A stretch of DNA of 64,000 nt from the NCBI GenBank assembly GCA_036250195.1, contig JAVHZZ010000010.1, positions 107,096,278-107,160,277 of the forward strand, in the 5' to 3' direction. Source of the stretch: Mixophyes australis (Eukaryota; Chordata; Amphibia; Anura; Limnodynastidae). This document shows positions 1 to 12,575 of the stretch, in pieces. A program made the position numbers and the translations under genes. The notes beneath the pieces are model-generated. The model was not told where the DNA came from and searched no databases. It was given only the letters and a program-made list of their open reading frames with translations. Each line of letters starts with the position of its first letter. The stretch's first letter is position 1.

Positions 1-1103
1 AAAAAAAATAGTTTGCCTGGTTATTGCAACGCTACGATACAGTAAATAGATTAAGGTAGAGCTGAAGTTTAAAAAAATAAATAAATATTGGGGACGTAGT
101 GTAAACTGTATTGTTTTGCCTTTCCTGGAATGTCGGAACAGATTTGTTTAGTTTGGCAAAATCATTTAAAGGTTGTTTGCTGACCAGTGCCATATTTCTG
201 TGAGCATCTGTTATCTCAACCGTAGTGACTCTTTTGGATCATAAAGTAAAGTAGAGAGGGCAATTTTATACCCACTACATTGTTTACATTTAAAATGTAA
301 AAAAAAACAGATCTGACTTTATTTCAATGTGCTAGCATCTATGATGGTGCAGAATTCACTAATCAGTAGAGTTGTCATTGTTTTTCTTCTCTTCTCTATA
401 ATTTTTTTTAATTTTCTCCCAGAACCCTCTGGCTGATACTTATCTTCCATTTACAGTTTTACCAGCCCAGCTGTCTCTATAAGTATATTGTTGGTGCATT
501 GATTCCTCTACTTTTAATCATGTACAAATGTTACCCCCCCTTGTCCGTGGTGCTGAAAATAACCGTTTAGTTTGGAATAAGATGACCACTGTCGTGGATG
601 AGTGAGAGAACATAGAGATGAGAGACATCTCTTTGCTTATTTTTAAATAAATTAATTTATTTGCAGATCCAAATAAGGGAAATTCACTTGCAGAGATTAT
701 CAATAAAAATAGGGCAAAATTAATATCATTGGTATTTTGCATCTGCTGGATCATTACACAATGGGAGTGAGTATAATGTCTGCTCGGTCACACAATAACA
801 AGTGATGAATTGACTAATAAGGAGTCTCACGTCACTGCTCTAAGATGTTATTAATATTTAGCTTACGTTTAATTAGTTAAATGCTGACCTCCCACTCCAA
901 AACTTGTCTATACACAGACACGCAGCACCAAAACATTCTGCTGCTGTTAGTTCTAATGCTCTGGTTCTTGTAGGTTATTCTAACCCTACTCACTTCATCT
1001 TCTGCGGGTCCGAATGTAACCAGATTTCTGGAATGAAAGCAATAGGCTCTCTGACTCCTGTGTAGCACATCTAAAAAGGGCAACTAAGAGGGTGCATGGT
1101 CTA
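1..1103. other. AT-rich intergenic stretch, no gene seen
   Basis: No convincing coding frame, RNA gene or recognisable transposon was seen. The sequence is AT-rich with short poly-A and poly-T runs; the reading frames present are short and in low-complexity sequence. Confidence 0.6.
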
Positions 1104-1207
1104 CAGCACAAAACTTACCCCCAAAAGACTAAAAGATCTTAATATGTATAGTTTGGAGCAGAGAAGGGAACGGGGGGACATGATAGAAACTTTCATATAT
1201 ATCAGCG

Positions 1208-1513
1208 AATAGGCAAACCGAGGGGGGGGGGGGGGGGGGGGTCCTAGTGACCTGGAAACCCCCCTCCAAGCCTGGGGCACTGTATAATTGAGGTGGCTGG
1301 ACCCTGCCCCCGCTTCACACGTTCTGCTTGAAAAGGGAGAGCTGAGTGCACCTCACAGTAGTGCAGGCCGCATTGCCCGTGTATATTATGGGGATAGGAA
1401 GAGTTGGAGAGCAGCCAAGTACTGTCTAATATTATAGCCACGCCACCATGCATGTTGGCCCACTGGTGGCGTGGTGTGGAAGCCCCTCTCTACAAATCCT
1501 GCGTTTGCCCCTG
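1208..1513 (-). mobile_element. 300-bp non-autonomous DNA element, family A, copy 1
   Basis: This is one of three copies of a roughly 300-bp repeat (others at 13683-13984 and 36848-37138). Termini are of the form CAGGGGCAAA and, inverted, CATAGGCAAA (8 of 10 match). Shared internal phrases are TGCATGCTGG or variants, CACTGTCTAATATTATAG, CCTATCCCCATA and CAATTATACAGTG. A run of about 20 G sits near the left end. The element interrupts the CR1-like tail, so it inserted after that retroposon. A target duplication is not clean. The superfamily could be hAT by its CA...TG termini, but this is not shown. Confidence 0.65.
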
Positions 1514-1556
1514 TAGCGGTTATAACAAGGTGCAGGAGGGAAACATTCTACAAAGG

Positions 1557-4500
1557 AAGAGAAGTATTAGAACACGAGGACATGTACTGACACTGGGGGG
1601 AAGAGAAGTATTAGAACACGAGGACATGTACTGACACTGGGGGGGAAGAGAAGTATTAGGACACGAGGACATGTAATGACACTGGGGGGAAGAGAAGTAT
1701 TAGAACACGAGGACATGTACTGACACTGGGGGGAAGAGAAGTATTAGAACACGAGGACATGTACTGACATTGGGGGGAAGAGAAGTATTAGGACACGAGG
1801 ACATGTACTGACACTGGGGGGGAGATTAGTATTAGGACATGAGGACATGTACTGACACTGGGGGGAAGAGAAGTATTAGGACACGAGGACATGCACTGAC
1901 ACTGGGGGGGAGATTAGTATTAGGACATGAGGACATGTACTGACACTGGGGGGAAGAGAAGTATTAGGACACGAGGACATGTACTGACACTGGGGGGAAG
2001 AGAAGTATTAGAACACAGGGACATGTACTGACACTGGAGGGAAGAGAAGTACTAGAACACGAGGACATGTACTGACACTGGGGGGGAAGAGAAGTATTAG
2101 GACACGAGGACATGCACTGACACTGGGGGGGGAAGAGAAGTATTAGAACACGAGGACATGTACTGACACTGGGGGGAAGAGAAGTATTAGAACACGAGGA
2201 CATGTACTGACACTGGGGGGAAGAGAAGTATTAGAGCACAAGGACATGCACTGACACTGGGGGGGGAAGAGAAGTATTAGAACACGAGGACATGTACTGA
2301 CACTGGGGGGAAGAGAAGTATTAGAACACGAGGACATGCACTGACACTGGGGGGGGAAGAGAAGTATTAGAACACGAGGACATGTACTGACAGTGGGGGG
2401 AAGAGAAGTATTAGAACAGGAGGACATGCACTGACACTGGGGGAAGAGAAGTATTAGAACATGAGGACATGTACTGACACTGGGGGGAAGAGAAGTATTA
2501 GAACACGAGGACATATACTGACACTGGGGGGAAGAGAAGTATTAGAACACGAGGACATATATACTGACACTGGGGGGAAGAGAAGTATTAGAACACAAGG
2601 ACATGTACTGACACTGGGGGGAAGAGAAGTATTAGAACACGAGGACATGTACTGACACTGGGGGGGAAGAGAAGTATTAGAACACAAGGACATGTACTGA
2701 CACTGGAGGGAAGAGAAGTATTAGAACACGAGGACATGTACTGACACTGGGGGGAAGAGAAGTATTAGAACACGAGGACATGTACTGACACTGGGGGGAA
2801 GAGAAGTATTAGAACACGAGGACATGTACTGACACTGGGGGGAAGAGAAGTATTAGAACACGAGGACATGTACTGACACTGGGGGGAAGAGAAGTATTAG
2901 AACACGAGGACATGTACTGACACTGGGGGGAAGAGAAGTATTAGAGCACGAGGACATGCACTGACACTGGGGGGGGAAGAGAAGTATTAGAACACGAGGA
3001 CATGTACTGACACTGGGGGGAAGAGAAGTATTAGAACACGAGGACATGCACTGACACTGGGGGGGGAAGAGAAGTATTAGAACACGAGGACATGTACTGA
3101 CAGTGGGGGGAAGAGAAGTATTAGAACAGGAGGACATGCACTGACACTGGGGGAAGAGAAGTATTAGAACATGAGGACATGTACTGACACTGGGGGGAAG
3201 AGAAGTATTAGAACACGAGGACATATACTGACACTGGGGGGAAGAGAAGTATTAGAACACGAGGACATATATACTGACACTGGGGGGAAGAGAAGTATTA
3301 GAACACAAGGACATGTACTGACACTGGGGGGAAGAGAAGTATTAGAACACGAGGACATGTACTGACACTGGGGGGGAAGAGAAGTATTAGAACACAAGGA
3401 CATGTACTGACACTGGAGGGAAGAGAAGTATTAGAACACGAGGACATGTACTGACACTGGGGGGAAGAGAAGTATTAGAACACGAGGACATGTACTGACA
3501 CTGGGGGGAAGAGAAGTATTAGAACACGAGGACATGCACTGACACTGGGGGGAAGAGAAGTATTAGAACACGAGGACATGCACTGACACTGGGGGGAAGA
3601 GAAGTATTAGAACACAGGGACATGTACTGACACTGGGGGGGAAGAGAAGTATTATAACACGAGGACATGTACTGACACTGGGGGGAAGAGAAGTATTAGA
3701 ACACGAGGACATGTACTGACACTGGGGGTAAGAGAAGTATTAGAACACGAGGACATGTACTGACAGTGGGGGGAAGAGAAGTATTAGAACAGGAGGACAT
3801 GCACTGACACTGGGGGAAGAGAAGTATTAGAACATGAGGACATGTACTGACACTGGGGGGAAGAGAAGTATTAGAACACGAGGACATATACTGACACTGG
3901 GGGGAAGAGAAGTATTAGAACACGAGGACATATATACTGACACTGGGGGGAAGAGAAGTATTAGAACACAAGGACATGTACTGACACTGGGGGGAAGAGA
4001 AGTATTAGAACACGAGGACATGTACTGACACTGGGGGGGAAGAGAAGTATTAGAACACAAGGACATGTACTGACACTGGAGGGAAGAGAAGTATTAGAAC
4101 ACGAGGACATGTACTGACACTGGGGGGAAGAGAAGTATTAGAACACGAGGACATGTACTGACACTGGGGGGAAGAGAAGTATTAGAACACGAGGACATGC
4201 ACTGACACTGGGGGGGGAAGAGAAGTATTAGAACATGAGGACATGAACTGACACTGGGGGGAAGAGAAGTATTAGAACACGAGGACATGTACTGACACTG
4301 GGGGGAAGAGAAGTATTAGGACACGAGGACATGCACTGACACTGAGGGGAAGAGAAGTATTAGGACACGAGGACATGTACTGACAGTGGGGGGAAGAGAA
4401 GTATTAGAACAGGAGGACATGCACTGACACTGGGGGAAGAGAAGTATTAGAACATGAGGACATGTACTGACACTGGGGGGAAGAGAAGTATTAGAACATG

Positions 4501-6375
4501 AGGACATGAACTGACACTGGGGGGAAGAGAAGTATTAGAACACGAGGACATGTACTGACACTGGGGGGAAGAGAAGTATTAGAACACGAGGACATGCACT
4601 GACACTGGGGGGAAGAGAAGTATTAGAACACGAGGACATGCACTGACACTGGGGGGAAGAGAAGTATTAGGACACGAGGACATGTACTGACACTGGAGGG
4701 AAGAGAAGTATTAGAACACGAGGACATGTGCTGACACTGGGGGGAAGAGAAGTATTAGAACACGAGGACATGTACTGACACTGGGGGGAAGAGAAGTATT
4801 AGAACATGAGGACATGAACTGACACTGGGGGGAAGAGAAGTATTAGAACACGAGGACATGTACTGACACTGGGGGGAAGAGAAGTATTAGAACACGAGGA
4901 CATGTACTGACACTGGGGGGAAGAGAAGTATTAGAACACGAGGACATGTACTGACACTGGGGGGAAGAGAAGTATTAGAACACGAGGACATGTACTGACA
5001 CTGGGGGGAAGAGAAGTATTAGAACACGAGGACATGAACTGACACTGGGGGGAAGAGAAGTATTAGAACACAAGGACATGTACTGACACTGGGGGGAAGA
5101 GAAGTATTAGAACACGAGGACATGAACTGACACTGGGGGGAAGAGAAGTATTAGAACACGAGGACATGTACTGACACTGGGGGGAAGAGAAGTATTAGGA
5201 CACGAGGACATGCACTGACACTGAGGGGAAGAGAAGTATTAGGACACGAGGACATGTACTGACACTGGGGGGGGAAGAGAAGTATTAGAACACGAGGACA
5301 TGTACTGACACTGGGGGGAAGAGAAGTATTAGAACACGAGGACATGTACTGACACTGGGGGGAAGAGAAGTATTAGGACACGAGGACATGTACTGACACT
5401 GGAGGGAAGAGAAGTATTAGAACACGAGGACATGTACTGACACTGGGGGGAAGAGAAGTATTAGAACATGAGGACATGAACTGACACTGGGGGGAAGAGA
5501 AGTATTAGAACACGAGGACATGAACTGACACTGGGGGGAAGAGAAGTATTAGAACACGAGGACATGTACTGACACTGAGGGGAAGAGAAGTATTAGAACA
5601 CGAGGACATGTACTGACACTGGGGGGAAGAGAAGTATTAGAACATGAGGACATGAACTGACACTGGGGGGAAGAGAAGTATTAGAACACGAGGACATGTA
5701 CTGACACTGGGGGGAAGAGAAGTATTAGGACACGAGGACATGCACTGACACTGAGGGGAAGAGAAGTATTAGGACACGAGGACATGTACTGACACTGTGG
5801 GGGGGAAGAGAAGTATTAGAACACGAGGACATGTACTGACACTGGGGGGAAGAGAAGTATTAGAACACGAGGACATGTACTGACACTGGGGGGAAGAGAA
5901 GTATTAGAACACGAGGACATGCACTGACACTGGGGGGAAGAGAAGTATTAGAACACGAGGACATGCACTGACACTGGGGGAAGAGAAGTATTAGAACACG
6001 AGGACATGTACTGACACTGGGGGGAAGAGAAGTATTAGAACACGAGGACATGCACTGACACTGGGGGGAAGAGAAGTATTAGAACACGAGGACATGTACT
6101 GACACTGGGGGGAAGAGAAGTATTAGAGCACAAGGACATGTACTGACACTGGAGGGAAGAGAAGTATTAGAACACGAGGACATGTACTGACACTGGGGGG
6201 AAGAGAAGTATTAGAACACGAGGACATGCACTGACACTGGGGGAAGAGAAGTATTAGAACACGAGGACATGTACTGACACTGGGGGGAAGAGAAGTATTA
6301 GAACACGAGGACATGTACTGACACTGGGGGGAAGAGAAGTATTAGAACACGAGGACATGTACTGACACTGGGGGG
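1557..6375 (+). repeat. 44-bp minisatellite/satellite array, about 109 copies
   Basis: The unit is AAGAGAAGTATTAGAACACG followed by AGGACATGTACTGACACTGG and GGGG, 44 bp, repeated about 109 times. Variation is mostly in the G-run (4 to 8 G), GAACAC versus GGACAC, and ATGTACT versus ATGCACT or ATGAACT. The first and last units join CR1-like tail sequence smoothly, so the unit is an expanded part of that tail. Groups of units recur in higher order: a distinctive run beginning at 2461 recurs at 3171 (710 bp, 16 units) and again at 3834 (663 bp, 15 units). Long reading frames on the minus strand, with repeated SSCSNTSLPPSVSTCP-like peptide, arise only because the unit lacks stops in several phases; 44 is not a multiple of three, so the peptide cycles through all frames. 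It is not a gene. Confidence 0.95.
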
Positions 6376-6630
6376 AAGTAGGTTCAGAGGAAATGTGAAG
6401 AAAACTACTTCACAGAAAGGGTAGTGGATAAGTGGAATAGCCTCCCATCAGATGTGGTAGAGGATAATACAGTAGAGCAGTTTAAACATGCTTGGGATAG
6501 ACATAAGGATATCATCACAAAGAGCAAATAGGGTTTGTGATTACCAGAGGTTAAGAAATGGGCAGACTAGATGGGCCAAGCGGTTCTTATCTGCCGTCAA
6601 AGTCTATGTTTCTGTGTTTCTATACCTAAC

Positions 6631-8181
6631 AAAATCTGATGGCAGGAACATGTCCAGTCAAAAAACAAACTAATTTATTGATTCAAATAAAAATAATTTG
6701 ACAAAATGACAACTACTAACACTTAATGATCGGCCAATCAGCCTCCTGAACTCTGAGCATCCGAGATGCAGGCGATCAATTCTCTTGAAAACAATTTGCA
6801 CATGGTGACATTTATTTAAAGAATAATCTATTGTTAGATTGTTTATTTTTTTGTTTATTTCATGCAATTATTATTTCCACGTTCATCTTGATAATTATAT
6901 GAAATAAAACATTTTCACAACAGAGGATGGGTCTTGAATGCACTGAAAATTGGATGCTTAGGGCCAAATTCGTAGTTGGACGCATTTCGCTCTCCCAGCA
7001 TACGCAGAAACAAATGTACAGAACAAAAGCATTTTTATGTGCGTTTATAAAGTCTTACGTATCTCAGGATACATCCGACTATAAAACTTGTTTGTACACA
7101 ATATAATAATGTAATAAAGTGTCACATACACGAGAGATTATTGTCTTAGTTATTAAAAAATACGAAAGTCGCACTTACCATATAAATTATAATTACAAAC
7201 AAGCAGCTCCACATCCCTTAGTTCCTGCAGTATTCCATATGGAAATGACAAGTATTGCCAATAGACGGCAGAGAATTGACATAATACAGCTGCAACACTA
7301 ATTAATGAATTACCATCAGTTAGAGGTCAAAATGCAAACAGCCAATAACAGTGCTGACGTCATCATCATCTCCAGCCCTCCAAGAGGCGGAGCTGAGACT
7401 TCGTCTACGTCTGATTCAGCCGCACTCACGTGAACGGAGCTTAGATTTTTCTATACTCGCTTCTGATTGGCTTAATTGCACATACGCGCTGTTTGAGCTA
7501 CCGTTTCATTCAGAACATAAGGGGAGGACTATTGACATATATATTATGGAGGCAGTAAATATTTATTGTTTAAGGAGTCAAATTAATTTATAATTAACTT
7601 GTGTGGGCAAATGTTATTTTTTATTATATTAATGGGACAGTATGATTGTATTATTATATCATGGGGGCACTATGTAGTGCCCCATGTCTGCACCATAAAT
7701 AATGATTGCACCATTTGCAATCAAATAGTACAACCCAGTTAATATAATTATATATTCATATTTCCCCATAATATAATACAATAAAATGAAAAATAAAATT
7801 TACAGCATAAACTAATTATAAATTAGTTTTGCCCCTTAATCAATAAATAATGATTACCCCCATAATGTATATGTCTGTGGTGCTCCCTCCTATGTTCTGA
7901 ATGGCCGCACGCAGTTTGAGCAATTTCGCCTCTCTTAACCACCTCTTTTTTTGGGCGGTTTTGCAATCCCCAGCTTAGTAAATCCGTCTGTTTGTATGTT
8001 CATCATTGTTAAAATCAGGATGGCGATCCGTAAAGTGGTGGCTTTAAAAAAAAAAGTGCTTTCTGGCTGTTTTAATGATGGTTTGGAATTTATCAATTTT
8101 GACGGCGACTTTAAAACCGGTTGAAAAACGTCCAAAGACTGTCGGTTTCATCAAACCGCCCTTCAGTAAATCCAACCCTCA
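6631..8181. other. Intergenic stretch, no gene seen
   Basis: AT-rich single-copy-like DNA. Nothing coding was recognised. Around 7330-7520 the GC content rises, without any motif I can name. Confidence 0.55.
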
Positions 8182-8355
8182 GGGGTATATTTGCTAAACT
8201 GTGGATTTGAAAATGTGGAGATGTTGCCTATAGCAACCAATCAGATTCTAGCTGTCATCTTGTAGAATGTACCAAATAAATGACAGCTAGAATCTGATTG
8301 GTTGCTATAGGCAACATCTCCACTTCTCAAACCCGCAGATTAGTAAATATACCCC
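8182..8355. mobile_element. Foldback MITE, family B, copy 1
   Basis: The element is almost entirely an inverted repeat. The left arm begins GGGGTATATTTGCTAA and contains GGAGATGTTGCCTATAGCAA and CCAATCAGATTCTAGCTGTC; the right arm is its reverse complement and ends TTAGTAAATATACCCC. Flanks TCA and TTA could be a degenerate 3-bp target duplication of the PIF/Harbinger kind, but this is weak. Relatives lie at 57110-57304 and 59255-59414. Confidence 0.85.
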
Positions 8356-8740
8356 TTAATTTCTTTATCAATTGGGCGTTTTCCTCTAAAGTTTAAGTTA
8401 CCATCATAAGCGTCAATGGTCCTAGTCACGACTACCGATGTTGGGGCTGCTAGGAGCCAAGGAGGTGACAAGGATAAAGTGTCCTATTCCAGACAATAAC
8501 GTGACTGTAACGTCTCACACTTCTTGGCCGGACTCACTAATCCCCATGTGTATACCAGTAACATTGCCGTTACCAGTAAACTAGACTCCTATCACCCAAC
8601 CATCGCAAGTAAAAGGGTTTCAGAAGCTTGAAAGATGCTCCGCGCACATTCAGCTCCTGAACGCTGTATTGTGACATTCCGCTTAGGGTCCATCCGCTCG
8701 TTAAATGAACTCATGGAATTGCCCTTTGAGACACTGTGGG

Positions 8741-8956
8741 GGGGGGTATTCAATTGTCGGCGGAAACGCTGAATATCTTGCGGTCCGTGTATTATTACCG
8801 TTATTACGGTAATAGTGCGTGGAAAAAACGTTACTACGGTAATTTTCTCGCTGGATTTCAGCTCGCAGCTCCCTGAGCTAAAATCCAACTAACTACTACC
8901 GTAATAACGGTAGTAGTTTTTACGCGGCGGGATTTCAGAACAATTGAATACCCCCC
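8741..8956. mobile_element. MITE with perfect 16-bp terminal inverted repeats
   Basis: The left end GGGGGGTATTCAATTG is matched exactly by CAATTGAATACCCCCC at the right end. The interior holds smaller hairpins built on TACCGTTATTACGGTA and CTACCGTAATAACGGTAG. TGTG occurs on both sides (8735-8738, then a G-run, and 8957-8960) and may be the target duplication. The superfamily is not determined. Confidence 0.85.
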
Positions 8957-9980
8957 TGTGAGTTATTGAGACCCTGACCGAAGTTCTGAGTGACCTCAGC
9001 CAGTCCGGTATCTCTAAATGACAGAATATTCTCTGAAAATCACAGCAAATATATATTTTTGGTTAAGGGTGCAATCACTTTACATCGATGTATTCATGGA
9101 GGATTTTACCTAACATCAGTAATATAAAGATATTTGTTAAAATAACAAAACAACTCACAAGTCTTTAGTTACCTGATCTTGCTAAATACCCCCCCCTCCC
9201 CCCAGTTCATTCCTTACATAGAGGTTATTATATTTCCTGCAAATTCCTGATACATCAGATTGTAGAGAGGTTTTTATGAACTCTTCCCTTTAAATAGAAG
9301 TTATTTTTGGTTGTATCTGCCTATAAATCTGCCCCAGTAACATATTCTATCCGCTGACTGCAGACTTTATGATCTGTGCTGAATAAACTGAGTTACAAAA
9401 TATGTTAAATCTGCGGCAAAGACGATGAAAGCGTTTCTAAAATATCTGCCGTAAACATAGAAATCGACTAAATAAATCTTCCAGTGGCCGTACTCAGCCG
9501 CAGTGAGCGGCGTCTTCAGAGGGAGCGGCCGGGGGTGAGGGTACGTCCGCCCCTCGTACAGTGGAAGTGATAGATTTACATGGGAGGAAGGGGCAAACAT
9601 CCTCTACTTACTTTGTTTATGAACCTTTTCCTCGTATGATGAAATAGGCCGTGTACACAGTTTATTTCTCTGACTTGTCACATTAAGCAGTGATTTGTCT
9701 CCGGTATACAAATGGCTAATGTGCCCCTGTGAAAAAGACATTTATTTTGTGATACTGTGACTGTGTGCGTCTCCCCTGCAAGATAAATCCACAGAGAGCA
9801 GAGGATGAAGGAATTCACATCTCTCCTCCTATAGACACTGTGTCTGCGGTATGATAATATCCCTGTGTGTGCGTGCACAGCGTTCTGTAAATACAGGGGG
9901 GCTGTGTAACCCCTATAACACAGCAACCCCCCAATTCACACCTCAATGCCACAGTAAAGTCCATAAAAATGAAAATATAA

Positions 9981-10015
<35 letters not shown>

Positions 10016-11436
10016 CTGTATATATTTAGTGTTATTTTATAGATGCGTAAGAAGGAAAAATACTCATGTTTAGTTTGATATAAGTTAGGTCTATAGGGAA
10101 GTCTATTTTCGTTGCTCATGGATAAAATAAAACGCTGTCTCAGATACAACTTTCTACTCTGTATGCAAGGCAACAAAAATAATCAGTCTGTGACTGATTA
10201 TATGAAAGCATGGATGAAAAACTCAGAAGAATACCAGAGTGATAGTGCGATGTATTTAGTGCCAGCACATTATACCCAGCAGTGACCAGCACATCCTAAC
10301 CAAATTACCGCTATTACTGTGTATTTACAGCTTTTCAGTGCGTTCCCTAACCTGTGAATTTCCAGTCACCACGTTCCCTTCCTTTATAATGCATGTAAAT
10401 CCAGCCGCCTGGAGAAACCTAAGGATTATCTCCAATGGAAACACAACACATTGACTGCAGGAATCCATCTTAAAGTGTTTTCATTCAAATTTCTGGAAGC
10501 AAACAAGCAATTTAACAAGCAAACACGAATGTCTTACGGAACAAACAGCGCCCCATAATTAAACCCCAGCATCTGATACCTCAGCAGAAGTAACAGTATT
10601 TTGCTAAATATGTCTGGCTTAAGGCAGGTTCTATAAATACCTCAATGTTATGTGTGCGTTGGCCTAATCCTTCCCCCCAAAGACTGGCACACGAGCGGCT
10701 TTTCCTGCTTAATGGACTTATTCCTCTCTGAGGTGAAATTCACTCAGCTTTGTGTTGGGAAAAGGAAGAAGGGATCAAATGCTCTTGTAGCCCAAAGGCG
10801 TTCATCCATGAATTAATGAGACCACGGTCGGGATTTTCCACCTGGGTTGGAGTCTGCGAAAAAAATAAATGCTTAAATAAATGCACAGTTCTGCTAAACA
10901 AACAGAACCAGCAGTAATCACTAAACTGCAACGTACAGGTTGTTAATTATATTTAGGGTATATTGCGATACCTGAGAGCAGTTACAAACACCTGTAGACT
11001 GGCGGGGAGCCCGAGAAATGTGCGAAGTGTCCAGTTACTCCCTCAGTACTTTGTATAATGGCTGAGTGGTGTTTATCAGTGTTGCACAGAAGCTGTAATA
11101 ACCAACAGACAAGGGAGTCTATTTATCACATTATTGCAGACATAATTATTTTACAAATAACAATTTGCATAGTGTTGCTGATTTCACTGTATCCCGGCAA
11201 TGAGGCAGACAGCCGAAAATCTCTCGCAGCGGAGAATGCTACTCAGCGCCACTTCTCACATGTGTACAACACACTGGATGCAGAGACATCCGGATTGTTA
11301 TTTGCTTAATTAGAATATATAACAAAAAACACAAATGGTTTCATGCAGGAGAAATGTTAGTCATCATCACAGATATACAGTGCATGTAACATTTATAGCA
11401 ACTTGTCAAAACGTTCTTTCATTTTTGCATTTTTTT
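8957..11436. other. Intergenic stretch, no gene seen
   Basis: Apart from an (AT)n block near 9975-10025 nothing was recognised. Reading frames here are short and without known motifs. Confidence 0.5.
9975..10025. repeat. (AT)n microsatellite
   Basis: A run of alternating AT, slightly interrupted (ATATATATAAATATATATAT and on). Confidence 0.95.
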
Positions 11437-11752
11437 GGTGGCTTAGTGGTTAGCGCTTCTGCCTTACAGCACTGGGGTCGTGAGTTTGATTCCCGACCAT
11501 GGCCTTATCTGTGTGCAGTTTGTATGTTCTCCCCGTGTTTGCGTGGGTTTCCTCCTGGTGCTCTGGTTTCCTTCCACACTTCAAAAATATACTAGTAGGT
11601 TGACTGCTATCAAATTGACCTAAGTCTGTGCGTTTGTTAGGGAATTTAGACTGTAAGCTCCTATGGGGCAGAGACTGATGTGAGTGAGTTCTCTGTACAG
11701 CGCTGCGGAATTAGTGGCGCTATATAAATAGCTGTTGATGATGATGATGGTG
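11437..11752 (+). mobile_element. V-SINE-type tRNA-derived SINE, nearly complete
   Basis: The head GGTGGCTTAGTGGTTAGCGC is a tRNA-like A box and GTGAGTTTGATTCCCGACCA contains a B box, the internal promoter for RNA polymerase III. Next comes the conserved central domain (TATGTTCTCCCCGTGTTTGC, GGGTTTCCTCCTGGTGCTCT), which resembles the V-SINE core known from zebrafish DANA elements. The tail has GACTGTAAGCTCCTATGGGG, CAGCGCTGCGGAATTAGTGG, CGCTATATAAATA and GATGATGATG. This tail is like the 3' end of L2-like LINEs in this window. Confidence 0.85.
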
Positions 11753-12307
11753 AAATAGATAATTCTTGATGGAGTAACTTGGATGTTCCTATAAAGATTT
11801 CTAGATAATGGATTAAGTCGAGTTGGGTAATATATGAAATAATGCATTCCCTGCCGTAAATTATATAGATATTTATAGTCACTGAGGAATTCTTTGATTA
11901 TATAATATTATATTATATAAAGCACGGGGCTGTAAGCTGAGGTCTTTTATTAAGGTCACAGAAATGTAAGGTGACTTTTAATATCCATAATAGTTTTTAG
12001 CATTGGGTGAATTACTTCTTATAATACTCCAGTGTTCCTAATGCACACTGCAGGGATGACATCAGAGCTCACCGATTTGCAAGTGAGAATGCAATTAAAG
12101 AGTTAATGGTTTGCTAACAGCGCGGCTAGAGATCAGATTAATGAACTGTTATAGTGGTGGGATCTCTGTGTGTGTAAAACATGCATCTATGTTAGGATCA
12201 GGAGAAGTCTCATCCTAGCACTGCACCCCACCCCCCCCCCCCCCCCAAAAAAAGAAGCTATGAGGCACACAGTACATTCTTTGTTCCTAATATATAGTTT
12301 ATAGAGA

Positions 12308-12575
12308 ACCAGAGGTATGTTACAATGCTAGGGGTGCATATTAGTTATTTACTTTGCACATAAGTTAAATACTGGCTATTTTTTCATGTAGCACACAAAT
12401 ACTTGATAGCTTTATTTGCACCTTGAAATTTACATTTGATCTAGGACATGCCCTACTCCAACTATAAAGCTACCGTCACATTTTAAATTTGCCTCCCCCT
12501 CCAATGCAACATGGGTTTGCCAAGGTGCACAGTTACTCTTTTTTTTCCTTTACTTTCCTTAATGAATCAGGCCCA
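12308..12575. mobile_element. Diverged copy of the 340-bp palindromic MITE
   Basis: The phrases TGCACATAAGTTAAATACTG, TTTTTTCATGTAGCACACAA and TTAATGAATCAGGCCCA match the palindrome at 36060-36401. The order is the same, but arm symmetry is partly lost, as expected of an older copy. Confidence 0.7.

Larger units (their letters stand above)
1104..6630 (+). mobile_element. CR1-like LINE 3' end, interrupted and expanded
   Basis: The left part (1104-1207) reads like the end of a CR1-type LINE, with the phrase GTTTGGAGCAGAGAAGGGA followed by GGACATGATAGAAACTTTCA. It resumes at 1514-1556 (AAGGTGCAGGAGGGAAACAT) and ends at 6376-6630 with AGTGGATAAGTGGAATAGCC, TTTAAACATGCTTGGGATAG, GGTTCTTATCTGCCGTCAAA and a terminal TCTATGTTTCT-type repeat, which is how CR1 tails end. 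Between these parts lie a MITE (1208-1513) and a 44-bp tandem array (1557-6375). With both removed the three pieces run on as about 400 bases of one tail. No reverse transcriptase remains, so this is a 5'-truncated, dead copy. The CR1 assignment is from recognition of the tail; a second fragment of the same family lies at 24355-24570. Confidence 0.75.

Noticed and set aside
1964..6314. Many minus-strand frames with repeated SSCSNTSLPPSVSTCP-like peptide, and plus-strand frames with GGKRSIRTRGHVLTL
   Set aside because: They are translations of the 44-bp satellite in different phases. The unit length is not a multiple of three and no start, domain or flanking gene structure supports a protein.
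1557..6375. CRISPR array
   Set aside because: The repeats are head-to-tail without unique spacers, and the setting is a vertebrate genome.
11437..11510. tRNA genes at the heads of the V-SINEs (also 21229, 31395, 45343, 53832, 60957)
   Set aside because: A and B boxes are present, but they belong to SINE heads joined to the V-SINE central domain; no proper cloverleaf with acceptor stem was found.
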